This document shows, in pieces, positions 31,016 to 39,680 of a stretch of DNA of 64,000 bases. The notes under the pieces are model-generated. The model saw nothing but the letters and a program-made list of their open reading frames with translations, had not been told where the DNA came from and did no database searches. The position numbers were made by a program, and so were the translations under genes. Within the stretch, counting starts at the first letter, position 1. The number at the start of each line of letters is the position of its first letter. The stretch is from positions 434,001 to 498,000 of the forward strand of contig JARVLF010000013.1 in NCBI GenBank assembly GCA_030849465.1, written 5' to 3'. This stretch comes from Moesziomyces globuligerus. Taxonomy: Eukaryota > Basidiomycota > Ustilaginomycetes > Ustilaginales > Ustilaginaceae.

Positions 31016-33181
31016 TCAAGTGTGTCTGTGGTACTCGTACGCGAACCTCGTCGGCTGACGACGACGATGCGCGTCGTTGAGGATGTAGACGTCGTCCGGG
31101 ACGGTGTTTTCGCGGTAGCGTTCGTGACTGCCCGGCTTGGTCAGCACCATCAGGTAGCCCAGGCCCGATCGTCCCGTATGGTACCTGTCCGACGGCCTCG
31201 CGCTTGGCTCCATGCCATCGCGTTCGGTGAGCACCGATTTGCGGAACAGCGTCACGATCCACCCGACGTTGGCCACAAACAAGACGAACAGGCTGCACTG
31301 CAGCACGAGCAAGTCGCCGCCGAAGCGGGTGATGGTCGTGCGAGGCGTTGTGCTCAGATAGTCCTGCGGCAACGAGTCGAGCAGCCTGCCTCCCCCGCAC
31401 ACGGACCTGTGCAGATCGTAGTTGGCCGACGACGGATCGGCCACACATCCGCCGTTGTGCACAAACTGCCCGAGGTGCAGCATCGCATCGCCCACCAGAG
31501 AAACTGCGGCGATCTCCAGTATCGCGAAGACACCAAAGGCGACGACGTCCCACCAGAACATGTACGCATAGATGGGCAGCACCTTCCATCCCACTTTCCA
31601 CGACGACGACACCCGATCCGCTTTTTGCGGAGCTTGCATCGCTCGCCTCGTCGCCGCACCAGGGTCACGCAGCGCAAGGTCGGGACCAGCAGAGCTGAGC
31701 CAAAGGCCGCTCTCGTCGCTATCCGTGCCCAACTCTGGGGCCACATCCACCTCCTCCTCGATGGCATCTTCCTCGTCGCGGGCTGCGTGTCCGACGCCTC
31801 GTCTCGATTGCGGTGCTGTTGATGCGGCCGCCTCCTCGTACGTAGGTGGAGCCGCTTCGCCGCCCACGATCGTTCTGCCGTTCGAGCGCTCGCTCGCTCC
31901 ATCGAGACTGAAACGCCGACGACCAGCTTGCGCGTAGTGATACGATGGCAGCATAGCCGAGCTCGTGATGGACGTGCGTCGCTCGTTGGGCGCCCCTGCA
32001 GCCGTCATTACCTCGACAGCCTCGCTGGCTGGTGCGGCGCGTTCGGTCCTCTTGGCTTTGCGCTTGCGCTTTGGCTTGCTGTCGTCGAGCTTTTCGACAG
32101 CTCGTTGAACCTCCTGCATGGCCGTCTGGCCTGCGTCGAGCGCTCGTCTTGCGCGTCGGACCCTGCGAGTGGCGACGAACAGATTGTAGTGGACACCGAT
32201 GAAGGTCAGCGTCGCAAAGAAAGCCGGCACCACCGAGACGGCGCTGAAGAAGTACATGAAGCTCTGCTTCATCTTTGCCGAGCTTGCGTTGATCGAGGTG
32301 GTCGTGGGCCGTGGCGTTGGCATGACCGAGACGATGGTTCCCCTCTGCAGAGCCGTCATCGACAGTGCAGGATATTCTGCGGTCCTTAGCGGAAGCGAGC
32401 TCGAAGGTGCCGGCGTTGCCGAGGTAGCCGAAGAGGCGATGCTGCTGGCCTGCCGCGCATGCAAGGACGCTGCCGGCAGCGAGGCCGTGGCGACGACCTG
32501 GGCGGGCGACACGGTGCGAGAAGGGGCTAGGGGCGTTGCCGAGGCCGCTTCGGACGCCACGGAAGCGGCGCGCACGGCGAGGTTGGGTGTTGCTAGCGAT
32601 GAACTTGTCGAGGTCGGTGGCAGATAGGTGCGGTAGTTGACAAAGTAGCTCATGATGGTGATGTCTGGGAAACGGTCGGTGAGCGGGCGATATGTACTGC
32701 TTCCGGGATACGGCGTGGCCGTGAAGAGGTAAAAGCGGAGGTCTTCGCGCCCATCGGCGGCGATCGACGAGCACTTGTGGGTCAACGTGGCCCCCTTGTC
32801 GAAGCCATAAGGCGTGCACGTCGCCGACGCAAAATCGGCGTTGTCGCCTTGGCTTGGATCATTGGATGAGTTGTTGGGCAAGGCGAGATTGTTCGGATCT
32901 CGATTCCAAGCGTAGATGACGCCGGGGAACGGCTGGACGTCGAAGGTCTGGATGAACTCGGACCGAGGTCGGCAGGCGTAGAGTACAGTGACGACGGCCG
33001 AGGCGACCAAAAGCAGGTAGAAAAAGTAGAAGCTGAAGAGGTTGAGGGTGTTCTCAGCAGACGCGGACGTTATGGGAGCGCTGGCCGAATCTTTGCATTT
33101 TATTTGTTGAGCTTCTGGATCGGTTGCGTCTACTGGAGCGAGGCCGCGAGAGCGGCCTAGCCGAGTTTGACGTCGTGGCAT
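31016..33181 (-). CDS. Orphan four-TM membrane protein with PPxY motif
   Basis: Intronless, 721 residues, ATG at 33181. Four hydrophobic segments are visible at about 47-69, 305-335, 535-565 and 623-646. The first loop (about 70-300) holds paired cysteines (CTPYGF and HKC) and a Ser/Thr/Ala-rich stalk, suggesting an exposed, possibly O-glycosylated domain. The loop between TM2 and TM3 is basic then acidic and contains PPTY (about residue 443), a ligand for WW domains of Rsp5/Nedd4 ubiquitin ligases. A second Cys pair (GGCVAD, SVCGGG) lies between TM3 and TM4 on the same side as the first loop. N- and C-termini are predicted cytosolic. I do not recognise the family. A TATA box lies about 180 bp upstream. 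Confidence 0.75.
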   Translation of the reverse strand: MPRRQTRLGRSRGLAPVDATDPEAQQIKCKDSASAPITSASAENTLNLFSFYFFYLLLVASAVVTVLYACRPRSEFIQTFDVQPFPGVIYAWNRDPNNLALPNNSSNDPSQGDNADFASATCTPYGFDKGATLTHKCSSIAADGREDLRFYLFTATPYPGSSTYRPLTDRFPDITIMSYFVNYRTYLPPTSTSSSLATPNLAVRAASVASEAASATPLAPSRTVSPAQVVATASLPAASLHARQASSIASSATSATPAPSSSLPLRTAEYPALSMTALQRGTIVSVMPTPRPTTTSINASSAKMKQSFMYFFSAVSVVPAFFATLTFIGVHYNLFVATRRVRRARRALDAGQTAMQEVQRAVEKLDDSKPKRKRKAKRTERAAPASEAVEVMTAAGAPNERRTSITSSAMLPSYHYAQAGRRRFSLDGASERSNGRTIVGGEAAPPTYEEAAASTAPQSRRGVGHAARDEEDAIEEEVDVAPELGTDSDESGLWLSSAGPDLALRDPGAATRRAMQAPQKADRVSSSWKVGWKVLPIYAYMFWWDVVAFGVFAILEIAAVSLVGDAMLHLGQFVHNGGCVADPSSANYDLHRSVCGGGRLLDSLPQDYLSTTPRTTITRFGGDLLVLQCSLFVLFVANVGWIVTLFRKSVLTERDGMEPSARPSDRYHTGRSGLGYLMVLTKPGSHERYRENTVPDDVYILNDAHRRRQPTRFAYEYHRHT

Positions 33182-33360
33182 CCTGGAAAGTCGGGCGCTG
33201 TCTGTGCAACCCTAGTCTGAAACTCGAGATCGATATTGGTGGGGTGCTGGAGTCGAGGTGGACGTGCGGTCGAGGGTAGGAGAAGCGTGTCGGAGGATGC
33301 TGAACTGGCTCGGGGTTGGGAGAAACCTGTCAGAAAGCGCCAAAGCCCCACGCTCTGGAC

Positions 33361-33366
33361 TATATA
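33361..33366 (-). promoter_or_regulatory. TATA box, PPxY membrane-protein gene
   Basis: Palindromic TATATA 180 bases upstream of the minus-strand ATG at 33181. It is the only such box between this gene and the large gene-free region. Assigned by position only. Confidence 0.4.
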
Positions 33367-33816
33367 GGTGACCGTGGCTTGCACGCAATGCCTTTGATGT
33401 TGCGTCGTGTCTGGCAAGTATGGTGTGGGGGAGCTGAGCAGCCTGGGAGCAAGGTGGAGGATGTGGGACGGATTGCTTGGCTTGGCAGCACTGATGGGAA
33501 CCATGCTCTCGGCTGGCGTGCTAGCGAGTTGACCGGTTGCAGCTTAGCGCGACCTGGAGCATTGAAGCGATGAATGGCGGAGCGTGTAGCTGGGGTAGGG
33601 GAGGACTAGACGGGGCAGCTCGGAAAGGGTGATGGCGCAGGTGACGCAGCCAAAGCCGCGGAACGAGAGCGGGTTGGACCGGCTGATCTGTTCTGATGTG
33701 GGCCCTGACTCGACGCTGATAGCATGATGAATGCAGGCTGCTGAAGAGCGAGGACGGGTTGCATGAAGCGGGCGGTCCGAGCGCGTTGCAACCGTCCGTC
33801 GGGCTTGCAGCCAGGG

Positions 33817-33851
33817 GAAGCCCTGGGAAGCCCTGGGAAGCCCTGGGAATC
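33817..33851. repeat. 10-bp tandem repeat (CCCTGGGAAG)
   Basis: About three and a half copies of a decamer in intergenic DNA. Confidence 0.85.
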
Positions 33852-35827
33852 CTGAGAACGGTTTGGTGTGAGTGCGTTGGACGGGTAGCTTGAGTGCCTG
33901 TGTGCCTGTTTCTGTGCACGTGTGCACAAGCGGAAGCGGCGGGCGGGAAGCGTCGATGCACAGGGGCGCCCAGTGCTGCAGCGCCACCTTTTTTCCATTA
34001 TCAGAGACGCAGGCGCTGTTGAGGGTCGCAGCATCGGCTGCATCTCGCCAGCCAAGCGAAAGTCGCGTCCATCTACCGAAGCCGCCACGCCCACGCCGAT
34101 GCTCCCGACGGCCGGTCGAAGGGCCAGCAATCTGAGATGGCTGCTAAAGAGCGGCGAGGGACCAGCGGGTGCTCGGCACAGTCGTTCCGTCTTTGACGGC
34201 TCGACAATCTCTGAATGCCTGCGTGCACAAACGGAGCCTTTGCAAAGCGGACCGCAACCTTAAAACCAATTCCAAGCTGCAGGGTCGTCGGGCTGAATCA
34301 AGTGGAGCGGTGCGTGGTTTTGCCGGCTTCCGTACGGCGTACAGTCCAGCGTGCGATACGCCGGCTCGGACGTTGGGCCGTTCGGATCTCCGAAACCAAT
34401 CGTAAGCTCAAGGTGCGACGGGCAGGCTCACATCCCAAGCCGCAAGGTCAAGACGGCAAGCTCGAGCGTCCGCGCCGGAGCGGGAAGGAGGGATCAACCC
34501 AGCGAATCGCGCCCGATCGACCAGCGATGCGCGAATTCGATGGCAATCGTCTGACAAGCAGCGGCTTCTTTTTCTGGGGTCGAAGCTCAGGGTCCGTGTC
34601 GATCGATCCGCGCATCGGGAAAAGGAGTCTAGAATCCCAGCCAGTGGCGGCCCCTCCACACAACCGATCCTTGGCCAGGGCTCGACATGACTCGACTCCT
34701 GCAGCGCACCTGCAGCGATGACGATGCCGGGTCCACAAGGCTTGCAGACTGGCGCGGGGGTTAGCGCCTGGACTGCTTCGATCTGGTGGAAGCGGCGAGA
34801 GAGAGACATGAGGCGACGGAGCGCATACGGCTTGGCGGGACTCGGTGCCAAGCCACACCCTGGAGAAGCGGATGGTCGGCTGAGCTGCAATTGGCGATCC
34901 CTGGGACCCCTGCACGCGTCCATCTCGAGCTCGTCGCATCCTCGCATGCAAGCGCCGGAGGCCGGAGGCAGTGCAATTGGCAAGCGTTCCCAGTAGTCGA
35001 AATGAGAGCAGACCAGAGAGGGGCTCGGCCACCTGATCACTGCAGGGCGTCTCAGCTGAGGCTCCACCTGCCCCATGCGCGTACAGTAATTGCGGAGGGA
35101 CGCGCATGCACGCATGCATCTCGTACCTCACGCGTTGACTCGTCTTGTGCCCGCACCAGCCGCCTCCGCGCCTGACCGGAGCCAGGGCGAGGCGTGCTCT
35201 GGGGCGGATACTGCAGCGTTGGGCATGCAGGAGGTGCAGTAATCTCGCATCGACCTCACCTGATCCAATGCAGTCCGACTCAAAAGCGGCTTGCGCTGGA
35301 GTCATCCGGTCTCAGCTGCATGGCCATCGCGCGACCGCCGTAGAGCGGTGCATCGATCGGCAACGCGTACGGCTGCGGGTGGCCGCCTGACCCCACCCCA
35401 CCGCTCAACGGCGGATGCCTCTTGGATCCGCTGCGGAGGCTCGATCGAGCGTTTCCGACCTCCGGGATGCATCAGCTCGACTGGCTCTGGCTTCGAGAAG
35501 CAGACTCGAGGCAGCCAAGCTTGCCGCGAGCGGTTGCCAAGCTCGACCAGGATCAGGATCGTTGGCTCGTCGGCTCTGCTGCAACCTTGTTGCCCCTGCA
35601 CGCCAAAGAGCATCACCGACTGAAGCAACGCTGAGGCGTCTCTGGATCGGATCACGCCAACGCGCCAACCTGCTGGCGTGCTGCGTGCGAGCGCGGCAAG
35701 CTAGAGGAGGCGGAAGAGCTCGAGAGGCCCAGCAGGCTTTGGCTAGGTTGGGGCAAGCTGGCCGCGGCGTGGCGACGGCCGAGACGCGAAGCCAGCCGCC
35801 GCCCCATGAGATCTTGTCGCGCGCTGA

Positions 35828-35875
35828 GCTGTGCGGTGCTGTGCGGTGCTGTGCGGTGCTGTGCGGTGCGGTGCA
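35828..35875. repeat. 10-bp tandem repeat (GTGCGGTGCT)
   Basis: Four copies plus partial units of a decamer within the 3.4 kb gene-free tract. Confidence 0.88.
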
Positions 35876-36592
35876 GAGCTGGGCCGTTGCATGCTGGCGG
35901 CCAGGGGCCAAAGGCGCGAGGCGCGAAGGAATCAATGAGTTGGACTCGCCGCTTGGGCAGGCGACTCTGCCTCACTCAGCCACGGCGGGCGATTCGGGGT
36001 GGCTATGAAAGCACACCGGTGGGATGCCCGCGAGTGGGCGGGGCGGAGTTGACGCCTGCCACACGCGCCTGGCTCGGCGGGCCCGCGCGTGTGGTGCTCA
36101 CTTGGGTGGCGCTGGGTGGAGCAGCACCCTCACTGCACTGTGACTCTGCTCAGCCGCTGCCGCTTGCACTCGTTCCTGTGCCCAACACTGCAGTGCGTGT
36201 CGGCTGTTCCGCCTTTCTTCGATCTGGGCCCGCCCGCCGCGGCTGGCTGGCGGGCTGGCTGGCGGGCTGGCTTCCGGGCTGAGCAGCCTCCCTTCTCCCC
36301 GTCGCTGCCTGCCTCGTCTGGCGTGATCATCCATGCCCCACTCCCCCTTTCGCCCCCATCTCGCAGCCTCCTACCTCCATCTCTATCCACCCTCGCCGAA
36401 TCCCCGGCTCACCCCCGCTGCAATCAAGTCGTCACAGCTGCACACCCTTCCACCTCGCTCGACCCGTATCGGGCTCCAGCTCTCTCCGCAGCCATCAGCC
36501 GCATTCTTCTAGCCGACCGACCCACCCATTGGCAATCGCTGCTCCCTTCCATCCACGCCTGCCCCGCTCGTCAACGTCGCTGATCCGTAGCC

Positions 36593-39391
36593 ATGTCCGT
36601 CGACACAGAGCCCCGCGCACCGCGCGCCAACACCCAGTCCTCACCCACCTTCCGCCAGACCGGCTTCTCCGTCCCCACCGTCTCGGCCCCCGCCACCAAC
36701 GACGTCAATGCCGTCGCCGTGGCTCAACAGGTGCTGTCGCCCAAGATGAGATCCTCCAACTCCAGCCTCAACGCTGCCCTCCACGCAAAGCAAACCGCCC
36801 TCTCCAAAGGCGCGCTCCACGACGACGGAGACTCGGACATGGCTGAGGCCGGGCCCCTGCCCCTCCACATCCCCGGCTCTGGCGCAAAGCTCGAACCCGT
36901 CAGCATGGGCTCCCAAGTGTCTCGCTCTCCCAACGAGCTTCCCACGCCTCCGGATGCGCCCGTTGTGGCGCCACACAAGCCTGCGCAGTCGCCTCAAACA
37001 ACAGCAGTGCGTCTGCCTTCCCTCAGTTCGAGCATGCTCTCGCCACGATACTCTACGCTGCAGGGCTCGAGCATCTCGAGCGGGCCCACCTCGATCACCT
37101 CGAGCAATTGGTCTCCTTCGCGTAGCACCGATCCCCACCTCTACTCCATCTCTGCCGGCAGGAAGTACAGCTACACCAGCTTCAACAGGCCCGCGCTCAG
37201 CACTTCCTTCAGAACCTCGGCCATGCGTATGCGTGGTGGAGCCGTCGACGATGACGAAGACGAGGAGGACGACAGCTTTGGCAAGCCTCAGTCCAGATAT
37301 GCACGCGGCTCCACAGCAGCCACGGATCGCGTAACCGCAGAGCCCGGCATCGAACTCGACGGTGACGAGGTCTTTGCGTTCTCCAGTCCCTGCTTCGGTC
37401 CCAAGGAGCTGCCAGACGACAGCGTACCCTCCCCCGAGCTTCACGAAGCTATGCCCCCTTCGCAAGCATCCAACCCCAGTGCCATCCTCAGCCCAAGCTG
37501 GGCCACCGCTTCCCTCGGCAAGCTTTCGCTCGGCGGAAACGAACACAGAGGCTCCCCGAGCTCCGCAAGCGCCCGCAGACCTTCCCGCTCCCACAACCAC
37601 CACAGCGCTGGTCCTCTGTCGTCCTCCGCAGATGTGGCTGCAGCCGCAATGAAGCAGAGGCGCTACTCGTACAACAAGCACGCACGCCCCTCGTTCGCTT
37701 CGCCCGGACCGAGCAGCTACACGTACTCTTCCAGCTTCGGCAGAGACCACCCCTACGCTCGCACACCCACCTCGACCAGCGTCACTTCGACTCACCGCAA
37801 GGAAGCGCGATCCAGGTCGAGGTCGAGGTACGGCGCCGACGACAGGGCCAGTCGATCCACCGCCGTGATGGACGACGACGAGACGGACGAGGAAATGCGC
37901 ATGGACGATGACGACGCGACCGAGGACGAGGCAGACTACGCATACAGCGGCTACAGCGCATCCTACCAGGCACGCATGCGCCAGAGCCTTGCGCACAAGG
38001 GCGACCCCACGCTCGGCAGCACCCCTTCGAGCTTCGGAGCCAACCCTTCGCACGCCAGCCTCGGCCTCACCTTCCAGATGAGCCCGGGCAACCCGTCTAC
38101 GCTCGCCAAAGGCCATCCGCTCGACGCCAGCCGCTCTCCTGTCATGTCCAACGCCAACGTCTCGGTCAGCCTCAGCCGTCAGTACAGCTCCGACCGTCAC
38201 GCAGCCGCTGCAGGTCTCGCCCCTCTGCGTCACCACCCTTACGCCACAAGCCCATCGGCTACCGCTGGCCCGCTCAGCGCATCTATGGGGCTCGCCTACT
38301 CTCCCGGCTCCAACGCGCCCCTCAACCGACCCGCGCACAGGAGGGGAAGCTCCCTTGGCAACGGTCTCGCAGCGCCAGGATATGCCGCCGGTGTGCTCTC
38401 CACCTCGCCCCGATTTGCCAACGGCATGGCTGGTGGCCGCAACGGCGAGCGTGCGGAGGACAGCAACGGCGATCGCCTCAGCCAGTCTCCCTACGGTGTC
38501 AACTCGGGATCTCCGTACTCGGCCGGGGCTCGGGGGTACAACGGATCTACAGGCTACTACGCGCCAGCTACGCAGAACGGCGCTTACAGTCAATCGCCGC
38601 GGTACTCGCAGAGCTTTGGTGCGCGCAAGGAGTCGGGTGGCTACGCATCCACGCTGGCGGCGCACTTTGAGAAGCACGAGCGATCGGACAGCATGGCGAG
38701 CGAGGCCACCGAGATCGGCGACAGGTCGATCACTTCGCCGTCGCAGCGCAAGACGTCGGGCAAGGTGGGCGGCGCGCGCTCGACGAGCAACACGGGTGCT
38801 TCGGGCAACACGGACGAGACGGCGCAGGTGGCTGCGATCCGCGATCGTCTGGGCGGTGCGGCGAGCTGCTCGGCTTTCATCTCGAAGCTGTGGCACCTGA
38901 TGATCAACCCGGCGCAGTACAGCAAGTACATCCGATGGGACGAAGCGGGCACTTCGATCATCCTCTCGAGCGAGCCCGAGATCGCCAATGAGTTTGCATC
39001 AGACGTGCTGCCGCGGCTCTTCAAGCACGGCAACAACGCGAGCTTCATCCGCCAGCTCAACCTGTACGGCTTCCAGCGCATTCCGTCGTCGCGGCTGCTG
39101 GACGCGGCCGAGATGAAGGTGGCCGCGGCCAAGCGTGCCGAGCTTGGCGGCGGCGGCGGATCGTCGACGCTCAACACGGCCGTGCAGCTGTACGGCGCGC
39201 ACTCGAGCTTTGCCCACCCCCGCTTCCTGCGCGGCAGGGAGGAGCTCCTGCCGACGATGAAGCCGAGGTCGAGCAAGAAGCCCAAGAAGGCGGCCAACGG
39301 CAGCGGCGCGGCCGAAGCGACGCCGCGCTCGCTCGAGGCGGACACGACGTTGGGCGCCGACGAGACCGACGAGGAGGACTTTGCTCTTTAA
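36593..39391 (+). CDS. Transcription factor with C-terminal HSF-type DNA-binding domain
   Basis: Intronless, 932 residues, ATG at 36593. The DNA-binding domain lies at about 758-865 instead of near the N-terminus: CSAFISKLWHLMINPA, KYIRWDEAGTSIIL, then the recognition-helix region LPRLFKHGNNASFIRQLNLY and GFQRI. A Tyr-Gly-His-Phe-type end (SSFAHPRFLRGREELL) and a basic KPRSSKKPKKAA follow. The first 750 residues are Ser/Ala/Pro/Tyr-rich and disordered, with acidic clusters DDDEDEEDD (about 217) and DDDETDEEMRMDDDDATEDE (about 425-445). No coiled-coil trimerisation region follows the domain, so it is closer to fungal Sfl1/Mga1-type regulators than to true Hsf1. Its targets are unknown. Confidence 0.86.
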   Translation: MSVDTEPRAPRANTQSSPTFRQTGFSVPTVSAPATNDVNAVAVAQQVLSPKMRSSNSSLNAALHAKQTALSKGALHDDGDSDMAEAGPLPLHIPGSGAKLEPVSMGSQVSRSPNELPTPPDAPVVAPHKPAQSPQTTAVRLPSLSSSMLSPRYSTLQGSSISSGPTSITSSNWSPSRSTDPHLYSISAGRKYSYTSFNRPALSTSFRTSAMRMRGGAVDDDEDEEDDSFGKPQSRYARGSTAATDRVTAEPGIELDGDEVFAFSSPCFGPKELPDDSVPSPELHEAMPPSQASNPSAILSPSWATASLGKLSLGGNEHRGSPSSASARRPSRSHNHHSAGPLSSSADVAAAAMKQRRYSYNKHARPSFASPGPSSYTYSSSFGRDHPYARTPTSTSVTSTHRKEARSRSRSRYGADDRASRSTAVMDDDETDEEMRMDDDDATEDEADYAYSGYSASYQARMRQSLAHKGDPTLGSTPSSFGANPSHASLGLTFQMSPGNPSTLAKGHPLDASRSPVMSNANVSVSLSRQYSSDRHAAAAGLAPLRHHPYATSPSATAGPLSASMGLAYSPGSNAPLNRPAHRRGSSLGNGLAAPGYAAGVLSTSPRFANGMAGGRNGERAEDSNGDRLSQSPYGVNSGSPYSAGARGYNGSTGYYAPATQNGAYSQSPRYSQSFGARKESGGYASTLAAHFEKHERSDSMASEATEIGDRSITSPSQRKTSGKVGGARSTSNTGASGNTDETAQVAAIRDRLGGAASCSAFISKLWHLMINPAQYSKYIRWDEAGTSIILSSEPEIANEFASDVLPRLFKHGNNASFIRQLNLYGFQRIPSSRLLDAAEMKVAAAKRAELGGGGGSSTLNTAVQLYGAHSSFAHPRFLRGREELLPTMKPRSSKKPKKAANGSGAAEATPRSLEADTTLGADETDEEDFAL

Positions 39392-39680
39392 GCGCAGAGC
39401 TCGCACGTGCGACACTCAGCCAGCCTCGACTGCCCGGCCCCCTCAAGTTACCCTTCGGAGGATGCGTATCTCGCGTCTTGCACAGTATATCCCTTTCTTC
39501 TTCATTTTCTTTTTTACCCCTGCCAGTTTTGTTATCTGTTCCTGCATTTGTCACTTCTCTACCCATCGTGTCTATCGGTTTGCATTCATGTAAATTGCGC
39601 TTTTCTTATTCCCGTATGCCCGTCTGGGGTCAATATCATTGCTGCTCTCATACGACTGGGATGGGGAGCAGGAGGGGATG

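Larger units (their letters stand above)
33182..36592. other. 3.4 kb gene-free tract between divergent genes
   Basis: The longest stretch without a gene, between the PPxY protein and the HSF-domain gene. Frames such as 34448-35305 (minus) show no family resemblance and unbiased codons. It contains two decamer repeats, a 12-bp GCTGGCGGGCTG repeat near 36243-36280, and a diverged direct repeat (about 34262-34295 and 34390-34423). The right end is pyrimidine-rich, as in a 5' UTR. It is probably a long regulatory region for the HSF-type gene. Confidence 0.5.

Noticed and set aside
34448..35305. 285-codon minus-strand frame in the 3.4 kb gene-free tract
   Set aside because: No motif, no codon bias like neighbouring genes, and overlapped by other equally long frames on both strands.
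36641..38896. 751-codon minus-strand frame opposite the HSF-type gene
   Set aside because: Val/Arg/Gly-rich shadow frame; no domain, and the plus strand has the HSF domain in a single frame.
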